This document shows, one piece after another, positions 24,869 through 32,436 of a DNA stretch of 45,394 nt. Both the position numbers and the translations under genes were made by a program. Origin of the DNA: Variovorax sp. OV329 (GTDB lineage Bacteria > Pseudomonadota > Gammaproteobacteria > Burkholderiales > Burkholderiaceae_C); contig NZ_FOUG01000027.1 in assembly GCF_900114785.1 (NCBI RefSeq), forward strand, positions 1 through 45,394. Direction: 5' to 3'. The notes beneath the pieces were generated by a model, which saw nothing but the letters and a program-made list of their open reading frames with translations, was not told the origin of the DNA and searched no databases. Each line of letters opens with the position of its first letter. Position 1 is the first letter of the stretch.

Positions 24869-25311
24869 GAATCGACGTCAAAGTCCTCGACCCCCGCATG
24901 GCCGACCAGCTGCCTGCCTACGCCACCCCCGGCAGCGCCGGCCTGGACCTGCGCGCCTGCCTGGATGCTCCCATCACCCTGGAGCCCAACGGCTGGCAGC
25001 TGGTGGGCACCGGCATCGCCATCCACCTGGCCGACCCCGGCTACGCCGCGCTGATCCTTCCGCGCTCGGGCCTGGGCCACAAGCACGGCATCGTGCTGGG
25101 CAACCTGGTGGGCCTGATCGACTCCGACTACCAGGGCGAGCTGAAGATCAGCGCCTGGAACCGCAGCGACGTGCCCTTCGTGCTGCAGCCCATGGAGCGG
25201 CTGGCCCAACTGGTCATCGTCCCGGTGGTGCAGGCGAAGTTCAACCTGGTGGCCGAGTTCCCGCCCAGCGAGCGCGGGGAGGGCGGCTACGGCTCCACCG
25301 GCAAGCACTGA
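24865..25311 (+). CDS. dut: dUTP diphosphatase (dUTPase)
   Basis: A 148-residue trimeric dUTPase that hydrolyses dUTP to dUMP and pyrophosphate. The five conserved motifs appear in order: PGSAGLDLRA (1), LPRSGLGHKHG (2), GNLVGLIDSDYQGEL (3, with the catalytic Asp and uracil-binding loop), ERLAQLVIVPV (4), and ERGEGGYGSTG (5, the mobile C-terminal arm). The coaBC-dut proximity is widespread in proteobacteria. The ATG overlaps the stop of the upstream gene by 4 bp. Confidence 0.96.
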   Translation: MRIDVKVLDPRMADQLPAYATPGSAGLDLRACLDAPITLEPNGWQLVGTGIAIHLADPGYAALILPRSGLGHKHGIVLGNLVGLIDSDYQGELKISAWNRSDVPFVLQPMERLAQLVIVPVVQAKFNLVAEFPPSERGEGGYGSTGKH

Positions 25312-25460
25312 GCCAGAGCGGGACTGACCCTGAAGTCGTCTGTTTCTGACAGGTAAAGGCGGGAACCTGCCCTTGCCGCTGTGCTCGAATCATGCAGAAG
25401 ATGCGTTATGTCATCAACGATGAGCAAACGTGCCATCTGAAGACGAGGAGCCCCTACATC

Positions 25461-25973
25461 ATGAACAACACGCTCAAACGATTCGGCCAGGTCGGCCGCC
25501 TTGGCCTGGGTGCCGCCGCGCTCGCCGCGCTGACGGCCTGCGTGGCCCCGGCCCCCTACTACCAGACCAGTTCCTATCCCTACCAGCCCGCGCCTTACCC
25601 CGTGGCTGCAGCGCCGGCCCCCCACGTGAGTTATGGCCGCGTGGTCAACATCGAGGTGATGCAGAGCCAGACCTCCGGTTCGCAGCAAAGCGCCGTGGGC
25701 GCGGTCACCGGTGGTGTGCTGGGCGGCGTGCTGGGCCACCAGGTGGGTGGCGGCAGCGGCAAGGCCGCAGCCACCGTGCTGGGCGTGGTGGGCGGTGCCC
25801 TGCTGGGCAACGCGATCGAATCCAATGCCCGCGCGCCGCAGGTCTACCAGAACTACCGCGTCTCGATCCAGACCGAGAACGGCAACTACCGCGCCTTCGA
25901 CGTGCAGAACCCGGGCGACCTTCGGGTGGGCGACCGCGTGCGCATCGACGGCAACCAGATCTCGCGCGTCTGA
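25461..25973 (+). CDS. Glycine-zipper outer-membrane lipoprotein (SlyB-like)
   Basis: A 170-residue lipoprotein. The signal peptide ends in a lipobox (ALTAC) with Cys at about residue 24, followed by a Pro/Tyr-rich linker. The glycine-zipper 2TM segment GAVTGGVLGGVLGHQVGGGSG and VLGVVGGALLGNAIE make two glycine-rich helices, and a C-terminal beta domain ends FDVQNPGDLRVGDRVRIDGNQI. This is the SlyB/Rick17kDa surface-antigen architecture of envelope proteins. I use the ATG at 25461, which has GACGAGGAG just upstream, rather than an in-frame ATG 23 codons earlier. It is alone and ends in a terminator. The exact role is unknown, though related proteins respond to envelope stress. Confidence 0.85.
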   Translation: MNNTLKRFGQVGRLGLGAAALAALTACVAPAPYYQTSSYPYQPAPYPVAAAPAPHVSYGRVVNIEVMQSQTSGSQQSAVGAVTGGVLGGVLGHQVGGGSGKAAATVLGVVGGALLGNAIESNARAPQVYQNYRVSIQTENGNYRAFDVQNPGDLRVGDRVRIDGNQISRV

Positions 25974-25993
25974 GCGGCCGGACGGCATCAATT

Positions 25994-26020
25994 AAAAAGC
26001 CGGGCAGTGCCCGGCTTTTT
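25994..26020. terminator. Bidirectional Rho-independent terminator
   Basis: A 12-bp stem, AAAAAGCCGGGC with GCCCGGCTTTTT, has a 3-nt loop and T-runs on both strands. It lies between the convergent glycine-zipper lipoprotein gene and the FKBP isomerase gene and can serve both. Confidence 0.92.
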
Positions 26021-26036
26021 CGTGCCCGAGTCGAGC

Positions 26037-26561
26037 TCAGTGCAGCGTGCCGTTGCCCGGCGACGCGGGCTGCACCTTGAAGAAGCCGGTGCCCGCGCTG
26101 CCGCTGCCGATCTCGTCCTCGGTAGCCTCGCGCACGGATTCCACCTTGAGCTCGATGCGAAGGGCGATGCCGGCCAGCGGATGGTTGCCGTCCAGCACCA
26201 CGTGCTCCGGGTAGATCTCGGTCACGGTGTAGAGCAGGTCCTTGGGCATGCCATCGCTGTGGCCCTTGGGCAGCGCGGCGCCGTCGAAGGTCATGCCTTC
26301 TTCCAGTTCCGTAGGGAAGATGGTGCGCGGCTCGAGGAACACGCGCTCCTCGTCGTAGTCGCCGAAGGCTTCCTCCGGCTCGATGTGAAGTTGCAGCGTG
26401 GCGCCCGGGCCGTGGCCCTGCAGCGCGGCTTCGATGGGCTTGAGCAGGTCGTCGCCGCCCACCAGGAACTCGACCGGCTCATCGAGCTCGTCGAGCAGTT
26501 CGCCCAGCGTGTCCTTGAGCTTCCAGGTCAGCGCGACCACGCATTGTTCAGTGATTTCCAT
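26037..26561 (-). CDS. FKBP-type peptidyl-prolyl isomerase, SlyD-like
   Basis: A 174-residue SlyD-like protein. The FKBP half-domains surround an inserted flap: VVALTWKLKD and EFLVGGDDLLKPIEAALQGHGPG, then EPEEAFGDYDEERVFLEPR and VVLDGNHPLAGIALRIELKVESVREAT. GDGNHPLAG-type sequences are the SlyD signature. There is no His-rich metal-binding tail, unlike E. coli SlyD. The ATG at 26561 is preceded by GGGAGAA at 9-bp spacing. It is divergent from the cupin hydroxylase gene, with only 16 bp between the two start codons, and a shared terminator lies at its 3' end. Confidence 0.9.
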   Translation of the reverse strand: MEITEQCVVALTWKLKDTLGELLDELDEPVEFLVGGDDLLKPIEAALQGHGPGATLQLHIEPEEAFGDYDEERVFLEPRTIFPTELEEGMTFDGAALPKGHSDGMPKDLLYTVTEIYPEHVVLDGNHPLAGIALRIELKVESVREATEDEIGSGSAGTGFFKVQPASPGNGTLH

Positions 26562-26577
26562 AAGCGAGAATTCTCCC
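26562..26577. promoter_or_regulatory. 16-bp palindromic divergent start region with opposing ribosome binding sites
   Basis: The gap between the two ATGs contains GAGAATTCTC (26566-26575), a perfect palindrome. Read on the minus strand it gives GGGAGAA for the isomerase; read on the plus strand it gives GCGAGAA for the cupin protein. Promoters cannot fit here, so each transcript must start inside the other gene and the two 5' ends must overlap. Confidence 0.6.
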
Positions 26578-27729
26578 ATGGACATCCAATCGCCACTGGC
26601 GCTGCTGGGCAATATCAGCCCGCAGCAATTCATGCGCCGCTACTGGCAGAAAAAGCCCCTTCTGGTCCGCGGCGCCGTGCCCGACATGGTGCCACCGATC
26701 GCGCGTGCCGAACTGTTCGACCTTGCTGGCCAGGAGGGTGTCGAGTCGCGCCTGATCCAGCACGGCGCCAAGGGCTGGACGCTGCGCCAGGGCCCCTTCG
26801 GCCGGCGCGCATTGCCGCCCGCCACGCGGCCCGGGTGGACGCTGCTGGTGCAGGGCGTGGACCTGCACCACGCCGGCATCCACGCGCTGCTGCGGCAGTT
26901 CCGCTTCCTCCCGGATGCGCGCCTGGACGACCTGATGATCAGCTACGCCAGCGACCAGGGCGGTGTGGGCCCGCACTTCGACAGCTACGACGTGTTCCTG
27001 CTGCAGGCGGCGGGCAGGCGCCGCTGGTCCATCGGGCGGCAGCGCGACATGCGGCTGCAGGAAGGCGTGCCGCTGAAGATCCTGGAGAACTTCGAGCCCG
27101 AGCAGAGCTTCGTGCTGGAGCCCGGCGACATGCTCTACCTGCCGCCGCGCTATGCGCACGACGGGGTTGCCGAAGGCGGCGACTGCATGACCTATTCCAT
27201 CGGCCTGCGCTCGCCCGCCAAGCGCCACCTGGGCGCCGACCTGCTCGCGCGCGTGGCCGAGGCACATGCGGAAGAGCTGGAGCACGCGTCGCCGACTTCT
27301 GCATCGCACACGCACTACCGTGATCCGACGCAAGGCGCCGTCACCGCACCCGCCGCCATGCCCGAAGCCCTGCAGGCTTTCGCGCGCGAGGCCGTCGCGC
27401 TGGCGCTGCGCGAGCCCGACGCCATCGAGCGCGCGCTGGGCGAATCGATGACCGAGCCCAAGGCCAACGTGTGGTTCGACGACGACGCGCATGTGCCCGA
27501 CGAGCCCTGGCAGCGCGTGGCCCTGGACCGGCGCACGCGCATGCTCTACGACGCACGCCACATCTACATCAACGGCGAGAGCTTTCGCGCGGGCGGGCGG
27601 GACGCCACCCTGATGCGCCGTCTCGCGGACCGGCGCGAGCTTCAAGCCACAGACCTGCGCGGCGCGAGCAAGGATGCGATCGAGCTGATGCGCGACTGGT
27701 GCGACGCGGGGTGGGCCCATGCCGAATGA
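26578..27729 (+). CDS. Cupin/JmjC-domain ribosomal protein arginine hydroxylase, RoxA (YcfD)-like
   Basis: A 383-residue 2-oxoglutarate/Fe(II) oxygenase of the ROX family. The start ALLGNISPQQFMRRYWQKKPLLVRGA matches YcfD/RoxA. The iron triad lies in GPHFDSYDVFLLQAAGRRRW (H-x-D) and LPPRYAHDGVAE (distal His). The C-terminal winged-helix part carries INGESFRAGGRD. YcfD hydroxylates Arg81 of ribosomal protein L16; the same target here is inferred. It begins 16 bp from the divergent prolyl isomerase gene and overlaps the following hypothetical gene by 11 bp. Confidence 0.88.
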   Translation: MDIQSPLALLGNISPQQFMRRYWQKKPLLVRGAVPDMVPPIARAELFDLAGQEGVESRLIQHGAKGWTLRQGPFGRRALPPATRPGWTLLVQGVDLHHAGIHALLRQFRFLPDARLDDLMISYASDQGGVGPHFDSYDVFLLQAAGRRRWSIGRQRDMRLQEGVPLKILENFEPEQSFVLEPGDMLYLPPRYAHDGVAEGGDCMTYSIGLRSPAKRHLGADLLARVAEAHAEELEHASPTSASHTHYRDPTQGAVTAPAAMPEALQAFAREAVALALREPDAIERALGESMTEPKANVWFDDDAHVPDEPWQRVALDRRTRMLYDARHIYINGESFRAGGRDATLMRRLADRRELQATDLRGASKDAIELMRDWCDAGWAHAE

Positions 27730-28231
27730 AGCATCGGGCATCAATGCCGCAGTGCTTCCCTCCGGCCCATTCGCGGGGCCCGACGAATTCGCGCAGCTGA
27801 TCAGGACTGCCCTTGATGCCGCAGCGCGTGAAGGCTGGCGCGAGTGGACCTGGAGCGACCCCGATTTCGTCGACTGGCCCTTGGGCGAGCGCGTGGTGGC
27901 CGATGCCATGCAGCAGTGGTCCTCCGCAGGCCGCCGTCTCACGCTGCTGGCCGAGCGCTACGACGTGTTCGAGCGCCATCACGCACGCTTCGTCCACTGG
28001 AGGCGCATGTGGGGCCACATCGTCGATGCGCGCGTGTGCCGCGGTGCCGGCCTGCCCACGGTGCCCAGCGCGATCTGGACGCCTACCTGGGCACTGCGGC
28101 GCCTGGATGTTGAGCGCTGCCGTGGCCACGCGGGTACCGATGCCATGAGTCGCCGAGCCTTGCGCGAGCAGCTCGACGAGTGCCTGCGCAGCAGCCGCGA
28201 AGGCTTTCCGATCACCACGCTGGGCTTGTAG
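27719..28231 (+). CDS. Hypothetical protein coupled to the RoxA-like gene
   Basis: A 170-residue protein of unknown function. It begins inside the last codons of the cupin gene (11-bp overlap), so translation is likely coupled. Visible features are EWTWSDPDFVDWPLGERVVADAM, a WSSAGRRLTLLAERYDVFERHH segment and FVHWRRMWGHIVDARVC, giving a Trp- and His-rich, mainly helical soluble protein with no signal peptide. I recall similar conserved hypothetical proteins in Comamonadaceae, where the HARFVHWRR-type segment is typical, but I cannot assign an activity. Confidence 0.7.
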   Translation: MPNEASGINAAVLPSGPFAGPDEFAQLIRTALDAAAREGWREWTWSDPDFVDWPLGERVVADAMQQWSSAGRRLTLLAERYDVFERHHARFVHWRRMWGHIVDARVCRGAGLPTVPSAIWTPTWALRRLDVERCRGHAGTDAMSRRALREQLDECLRSSREGFPITTLGL

Positions 28232-28334
28232 GCCAAGGCCGCAAACACCGTTTGATACACGCCTGAAGCGGCTTGCGGGCAGGGTGCGGGTCTAGAATTT
28301 TTTCGTGTTCCCGACTCGCATTCAAGGAGCTTTC

Positions 28335-28625
28335 ATGAACAAGTCCGCCTGGCTCATCGCCTCACTGATCGGCGCCGCTGCACTCACTGCCTGCAACAAG
28401 CAGGAAGCCGCGACGCCGGCGACGAGCACGACCACGCCACCTGCTGCTGTCACACCTGCACCCGCACCGCCGCCTGTCGTGGCGCCTTCGCCCGCAGCGC
28501 CTGCTGCAACGCCGGGCACGCCCGCACCCGACTCGCAGGCCGCGCTCGACGAAGCGAACAAGGCCGTCGAGGCCGCACGCAAGGCGGCGGCTGACGCGGC
28601 CGCCAACGCACCGCCGAAGCAATAG
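28335..28625 (+). CDS. Small Ala/Pro-rich lipoprotein
   Basis: A 96-residue putative lipoprotein. The signal peptide NKSAWLIASLIGAAALTAC ends at Cys20, a good lipobox. A Thr/Pro/Ala-rich linker (about 28-65) follows, then an Ala-rich helix (LDEANKAVEAARKAAADAAAN) that resembles a short coiled coil. The start has a clear AAGGAG ribosome binding site, and TAGAAT at 28293-28298 may be the -10. A strong terminator follows, so it is a single-gene unit. The function is unknown; a structural envelope role similar to Lpp-type small lipoproteins is speculative. Confidence 0.75.
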   Translation: MNKSAWLIASLIGAAALTACNKQEAATPATSTTTPPAAVTPAPAPPPVVAPSPAAPAATPGTPAPDSQAALDEANKAVEAARKAAADAAANAPPKQ

Positions 28626-28655
28626 CTCGCAGACTGCTGGCGTTCGACGCCTCAA

Positions 28656-28684
28656 ACAAAAAGCCGCCCTCGGGCGGCTTTTTG
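28656..28684. terminator. Bidirectional terminator after the small lipoprotein gene
   Basis: AAAAAGCCGCCC and GGGCGGCTTTTT form a near-perfect long stem with a very short loop and T-runs on both strands (28658-28683). It serves the lipoprotein gene and the convergent metallo-hydrolase gene. Confidence 0.9.
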
Positions 28685-28708
28685 CTTCCGGGGCGCGCGC
28701 CTGCGCGA

Positions 28709-29485
28709 CTAGACGTCCAGCCAGGGCGTGCCCTCGGCCGCGTTGGCCGTGAGCATCTCGTCCGCATGGGCACCCAGCACCTGCGCCATCGCCTGGCGGA
28801 CGATGTCGGGCCGGTTGTTCTGCTCGCTCAGGTGCGCGGCCACCAGATGCCGGATGGCGCCGTGGCACAGCGCGGCCGCGATGCCCGCTGCTGCGTCGTT
28901 CGACAGGTGTCCCCACTTGCCGCCCACGCGCTGCTTGAGAAAGGGCGGATAACTCGACACCCCCAGCAGGTCCACGTCGTGGTTGAACTCCAGCAGCAGC
29001 GAATCGAGCCCGCCCAATTGGGCAAGCACATGTGGCGTGGCATGGCCCAGGTCGGTGAGCACACCCAGGTGGCGCGCACCGTCGGTGCAGCGCAGCTGCA
29101 GCGGCTCGCGTGCGTCGTGCGGCACGGTGAAGGGCCTGACCTGCATGTCGCCGACGGCAATGGCTTCGCCGTCGCGCGCGAAGTTCAGGCGCCCCTCGTA
29201 GTCGCGCGCGCCGCTGGCCATCCAGGTGCCTTCGCTCATCCACACGGCGGTGCCGTGGCGGCGTGAGAAGGCATGCGCGCAACCGATGTGGTCGCCGTGC
29301 TCGTGGGTGATGAAGAGGGCGTCGATGTCCGTGGCTGCCAGCCCTGCGCGTTCGAGGCGCGCCTCGAGGTGGCGCAGCCCGAAGCCGCAATCCACCAGCA
29401 CGCGGCTGGTGGTGTGGCCGTTGCCGGCCTCGATCAGCGTGGCGTTGCCGCTGCTGCCGCTGCCGAGGCTTCGAAATCGCAGCAT
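28709..29485 (-). CDS. MBL-fold metallo-hydrolase, YycJ/WalJ-like
   Basis: A 258-residue metallo-beta-lactamase-fold hydrolase. The start RFRSLGSGSSGNATLIEAG and the zinc motif THEHGDHIG (HxHxDH) are the YycJ signature; further ligands are in VLTDLGHAT, LLEFNHD and LVAAHLSEQNN. Homologues are putative exonucleases or ribonucleases; no substrate is certain. The ATG at 29485 lies 59 bp downstream of the bamC stop on the same strand, so it may be the last gene of dapA-bamC-yycJ, ended by the terminator at 28656-28684. Confidence 0.87.
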   Translation of the reverse strand: MLRFRSLGSGSSGNATLIEAGNGHTTSRVLVDCGFGLRHLEARLERAGLAATDIDALFITHEHGDHIGCAHAFSRRHGTAVWMSEGTWMASGARDYEGRLNFARDGEAIAVGDMQVRPFTVPHDAREPLQLRCTDGARHLGVLTDLGHATPHVLAQLGGLDSLLLEFNHDVDLLGVSSYPPFLKQRVGGKWGHLSNDAAAGIAAALCHGAIRHLVAAHLSEQNNRPDIVRQAMAQVLGAHADEMLTANAAEGTPWLDV

Positions 29486-29544
29486 CGGCTAGGGCCTGTT
29501 CACGCTGTGCAGGAGGATCGCCTTGCCCGTCAACGGGCAGGCTC

Positions 29545-30639
29545 TCACTTCATGTCGTCGGCAATGACCTGGACGATCTTCTTCGCGCTTTCGCTGTTGT
29601 CGGGCGCGCCGGCTTCGTTGAGCACGCTCACCGTGCTCAGGTCGCCCTGGCTCTTGACCTGCACACGCAGCTTCAACGGCTTGAGGTCCTTGCCGGCCTG
29701 GCCGAAGGTGATCAGCTTGGCCCAGGTGCCCGGCTCCTTGCGGTCCGGCGGCACGTAGCGCACGAAGTAGGTGCCGGCGGCGCGGTCGCGGTCTTCCACG
29801 GTGAAGCCGGTGCGGTCCAGCGTCAGGCCGACACGGCGCCAGGCGCGGTCGAAGTTCTCGTTGATGCGCACGGTGGGCATGCCGTTGCCGTCGGTGCTGA
29901 CCGTGGCGCGTTGCGAAGCCGGGGCGCCGCCCGCGGCGACCAGCGCCTTGGACTGCTCCTGCGACACGCCCAGCTTGACCATCAGGCGGCGCAGGAATTC
30001 GGTTTCGAGTTCGGGGTCGGCCGGGCGCGGCTGCCAGATGGTCTGGTCCTTGGCGCTGTTGGAGTAGACCTCGGTCATGCCGCGGTGGCTCACGAAGATC
30101 TCGGTGCTGCCGCCGCTTTGCTCCAGGCGCGTGCGGAAACGGTCCAGTTCGCCGGTGGAATACACCGAGTCGACCAATTTGCCCAGCGTGCCGCGGATGA
30201 TGTCCTGCGGCAGCTTGGCACGGTTCTCGGCCCAGTCGGTTTCCATGATGCCGATGTTGCGCTGGTCGGTGGTCAGCAGGAAGCCGTTCTCCTGCCAGAA
30301 GTCGCGGATCGAATCCCAGATCTGGTCGGGCGCGCGGTTGACCACCAGCCAGCGCTGCGTGCCGTTGCGCTCCAGGCGCACGTCGCCGATGGCGTTGACG
30401 GCCGTGGGCGCGCTGGGCGCGTTGGTCATGCCGGCCTGCATCGCGTTGGCGGACACCGCACCCCCGGGGATGGCGTAGCGGTTGTCGCGGGTCAGCTGGG
30501 TGAGGTCGGGCGGTACTTCCAGCGTCGGCACCTTGCCGGCGCTCTTGTAGTCGATCTTGTCGCTCTCGAACACGGAGCAGGCTGCAAGGCTGGCGGCAAG
30601 GGCCAGCAACGCGAGGCGCGAAAGAGTTTTCAAGGTCAT
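29545..30639 (-). CDS. bamC: Outer membrane assembly lipoprotein BamC
   Basis: A 364-residue BamC/NlpB. The signal peptide KTLSRLALLALAASLAAC ends at a lipobox cysteine (about 19). The unstructured N-terminal stretch that contacts BamD is visible (YKSAGKVPTLEVPPDLTQL), followed by two helix-grip domains (about 100-240 and 260-364). BamC is a periplasmic/outer-membrane-anchored part of the beta-barrel assembly machine. I choose the ATG at 30639; the longer frame upstream lacks a signal peptide at its start. A TGCCCG/CGGGCA hairpin (29524-29539) follows the stop. It lies 109 bp after dapA, as in E. coli. Confidence 0.93.
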   Translation of the reverse strand: MTLKTLSRLALLALAASLAACSVFESDKIDYKSAGKVPTLEVPPDLTQLTRDNRYAIPGGAVSANAMQAGMTNAPSAPTAVNAIGDVRLERNGTQRWLVVNRAPDQIWDSIRDFWQENGFLLTTDQRNIGIMETDWAENRAKLPQDIIRGTLGKLVDSVYSTGELDRFRTRLEQSGGSTEIFVSHRGMTEVYSNSAKDQTIWQPRPADPELETEFLRRLMVKLGVSQEQSKALVAAGGAPASQRATVSTDGNGMPTVRINENFDRAWRRVGLTLDRTGFTVEDRDRAAGTYFVRYVPPDRKEPGTWAKLITFGQAGKDLKPLKLRVQVKSQGDLSTVSVLNEAGAPDNSESAKKIVQVIADDMK

Positions 30640-30748
30640 CTTCCTGATTGGGGGTGGGCGCTTCAGCGCTCTAGGAGGCCGGTCTTGGCGGGGCGCGGGG
30701 GCCTTGGCTTGCCGGCTTGCTGCAGAGTCAGAAGGCGACTTGGTTGGA

Positions 30749-31642
30749 TCAATCCTTGAGCAGGCCGCTCTGGCGCAGAGCGGCTTCAACCACGGGGCGG
30801 GCCCCTTCGGACAATTCGGTCAGGGGCAGGCGCATGGCGCCGCCGCACAGGCCGAGACGGGACATGGCCCACTTCACGGGAATCGGATTGGGCTCCACGA
30901 ACAGATGCCGGTGCAGCGGCAGAAGTTCCATCTGGATCTGCATGGCGCGCCGCGCATCGCCGGCGATGGCCGCCACGCACAGCTCGTGCATCTTGCGCGG
31001 CGCCACGTTGGCCGTGACGCTGATGTTGCCCTGGCCGCCGCACAGCATGAGCGCCACGGCGGTCGGGTCGTCGCCCGAATAGACGGCGAAATTCTTCGGC
31101 ACATCGCGGATGAGCCACTGGGCCCGCTCGATGTTGCCGGTGGCTTCCTTGATGCCGACGATGCCGGACACCTTGGCGAGGCGGACCACGGTGTCGTGCG
31201 CCATGTCTGCCACGGTGCGGCCGGGCACGTTGTACAGCACGATGGGCAGGTCGCCCACGGCTTCGGCGATGGCCTTGAAGTGCTGGAACTGGCCCTCTTG
31301 CGTGGGCTTGTTGTAGTAGGGAACGACCTGCAGCTGCGAGTCGGCGCCCACGCCCTTGGCGTACTTGGCCAGCTCGATGGCTTCCTTGGTGGAGTTGGCA
31401 CCGCAGCCCGCCATGACGGGCACGCGCCCCTTGGCCTGCTCGACCGAGACGCGGATGATCTCGCAATGCTCCTCGACATCGACCGTGGGCGACTCGCCCG
31501 TGGTGCCGACCACGCCGAGGCAGTCGGTGCCTTCTTCGATGTGCCAGTCGATCAGGCGGCGCAGGGCCGGGTAGTCGACGCTGCCGTCTTCATGCATCGG
31601 CGTCACGAGCGCGACGATGCTGCCAGTCAGTTGCTGCTGCAA
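30749..31642 (-). CDS. dapA: 4-hydroxy-tetrahydrodipicolinate synthase
   Basis: A 297-residue DapA, first committed enzyme of the diaminopimelate/lysine pathway. Family residues are GTTGE (47-51), Tyr137 and Arg142 in YNVPGRT, and the Schiff-base Lys165 in IKEATGN. The start codon must be TTG at 31642: an in-frame TAA lies only four codons upstream, and the first in-frame ATG would remove 15 conserved residues. AGAGA precedes it as a modest ribosome binding site, and TAGAAT on the minus strand (31678-31673) is a -10 candidate. bamC follows. A rare TTG start may limit the level of this enzyme. Confidence 0.95.
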   Translation of the reverse strand: MQQQLTGSIVALVTPMHEDGSVDYPALRRLIDWHIEEGTDCLGVVGTTGESPTVDVEEHCEIIRVSVEQAKGRVPVMAGCGANSTKEAIELAKYAKGVGADSQLQVVPYYNKPTQEGQFQHFKAIAEAVGDLPIVLYNVPGRTVADMAHDTVVRLAKVSGIVGIKEATGNIERAQWLIRDVPKNFAVYSGDDPTAVALMLCGGQGNISVTANVAPRKMHELCVAAIAGDARRAMQIQMELLPLHRHLFVEPNPIPVKWAMSRLGLCGGAMRLPLTELSEGARPVVEAALRQSGLLKD

Positions 31643-31704
31643 GGGGGTGTCTCTTTAGGACGAAAAGACCACATTCTACCGGGGCCGGACCCCCGGCCGG
31701 GGCC

Positions 31705-32283
31705 TCAGCCCTCTACCGCCAACGGGTAGCGGGGCGGGGTTTCCCCCGGGTCCTGCGGCGCCCGGACGGCCGCGATGCGCTGCACGAAACGCTCGGGCGA
31801 GGGCAGGAAGCCGTCCTCGTAGGCCACCACCCGCAGGCCGGCGCAGGCGCGCAGCAGTTCGCCCGGCGCCAGCAGGAAGTCCGGCCTGGAGGGCTTGCCC
31901 ACGCTCTCGTTGCCCTGGGCGAAGGTCTCGTACAGCAGCACGCCGCCGGGGGCCACTGCGGCCACGATGTCGGGCAGGCGGGTGCGCCAGAGGTAGTTGG
32001 TGACGACCACGCCATCGAAGGCCTGGCCGGAGAAGGGCCAGGGGCCGGACTCGATGTCGGCCAGCACCGTCGGGCCGAAGGCGCCGGCGGAGGCCAGCGC
32101 ATCGGCGGCACGGTCCACGCCGGTGACCGGATGGCCCAGCCCCGCCAGCCACTTCATGTGCCGGCCGCTGCCGCAGGCCACGTCCAGCACGCGGCCGCCG
32201 GCCGGCAGCAGGTGCGACCAGCGCTGGACCCAGCGCGAGGGCGCCGACAGCGCGGCGTGCGGATCGGTGCCGCTCAGAAGCAT
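31705..32283 (-). CDS. Class I SAM-dependent methyltransferase
   Basis: A 192-residue Rossmann-fold methyltransferase. Motif I RVLDVACGSGRHMKWLA (about 33-49), an acidic loop after it (VTGVDRAADAL), a post-I motif FDGVVVTNYLWR and the conserved APGGVLLYETFAQGN segment are visible. The overall size resembles TehB-like or small-molecule methyltransferases. The substrate is unknown. The ATG at 32283 overlaps the 3' end of a 46-codon gene by 10 bp, so translation may be coupled. It is the last gene of a short minus-strand unit. Confidence 0.83.
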   Translation of the reverse strand: MLLSGTDPHAALSAPSRWVQRWSHLLPAGGRVLDVACGSGRHMKWLAGLGHPVTGVDRAADALASAGAFGPTVLADIESGPWPFSGQAFDGVVVTNYLWRTRLPDIVAAVAPGGVLLYETFAQGNESVGKPSRPDFLLAPGELLRACAGLRVVAYEDGFLPSPERFVQRIAAVRAPQDPGETPPRYPLAVEG

Positions 32284-32414
32284 GCCCAGATCTGGTCGAC
32301 CAGCGTGACCAGGAAGGCCGGGCGGGTGTAGAGCGCGAACACCGCGCCCAGCGCCGCCACGGCCGCCGCCCACCAGGCGGTGCGTTGCAGGTTGTGGCGA
32401 TGTGCGGCGCTCAT
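32274..32414 (-). CDS. Small single-pass membrane protein (46 residues)
   Basis: An ATG at 32414 opens 46 codons to a TGA at 32274-32276. A short basic N-terminus (SAAHRHNLQRTAWW) is followed by one hydrophobic helix (AAAVAALGAVFALY) and an amphipathic end (FLVTLVDQIWACF). The charge arrangement favours the N-terminus inside. The gene ends 10 bp inside the methyltransferase gene. Its size escapes usual length cut-offs. No known family is recognised; I give moderate confidence because both the position and the hydrophobic profile look gene-like. Confidence 0.6.
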   Translation of the reverse strand: MSAAHRHNLQRTAWWAAAVAALGAVFALYTRPAFLVTLVDQIWACF

Positions 32415-32436
32415 GAGGATTCGATTGTCGCGCGCC

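Noticed and set aside
25312..25460. Riboswitch or small RNA before the glycine-zipper lipoprotein gene
   Set aside because: The 149-bp region shows no known riboswitch core and no strong hairpin with a T-run; I see only a possible promoter and the ribosome binding site.
28232..28334. Full promoter for the small lipoprotein gene
   Set aside because: TAGAAT is present, but TTGCGG lies only 14 bp upstream and no better -35 is seen, so only the -10 is mentioned.
30749..31642. Whether this is a second KdgD rather than DapA
   Set aside because: YNVPGRT and IKEATGN are DapA signatures and bamC is the neighbour, whereas the protein at 7872-8783 has the KdgD-type YNRAN.
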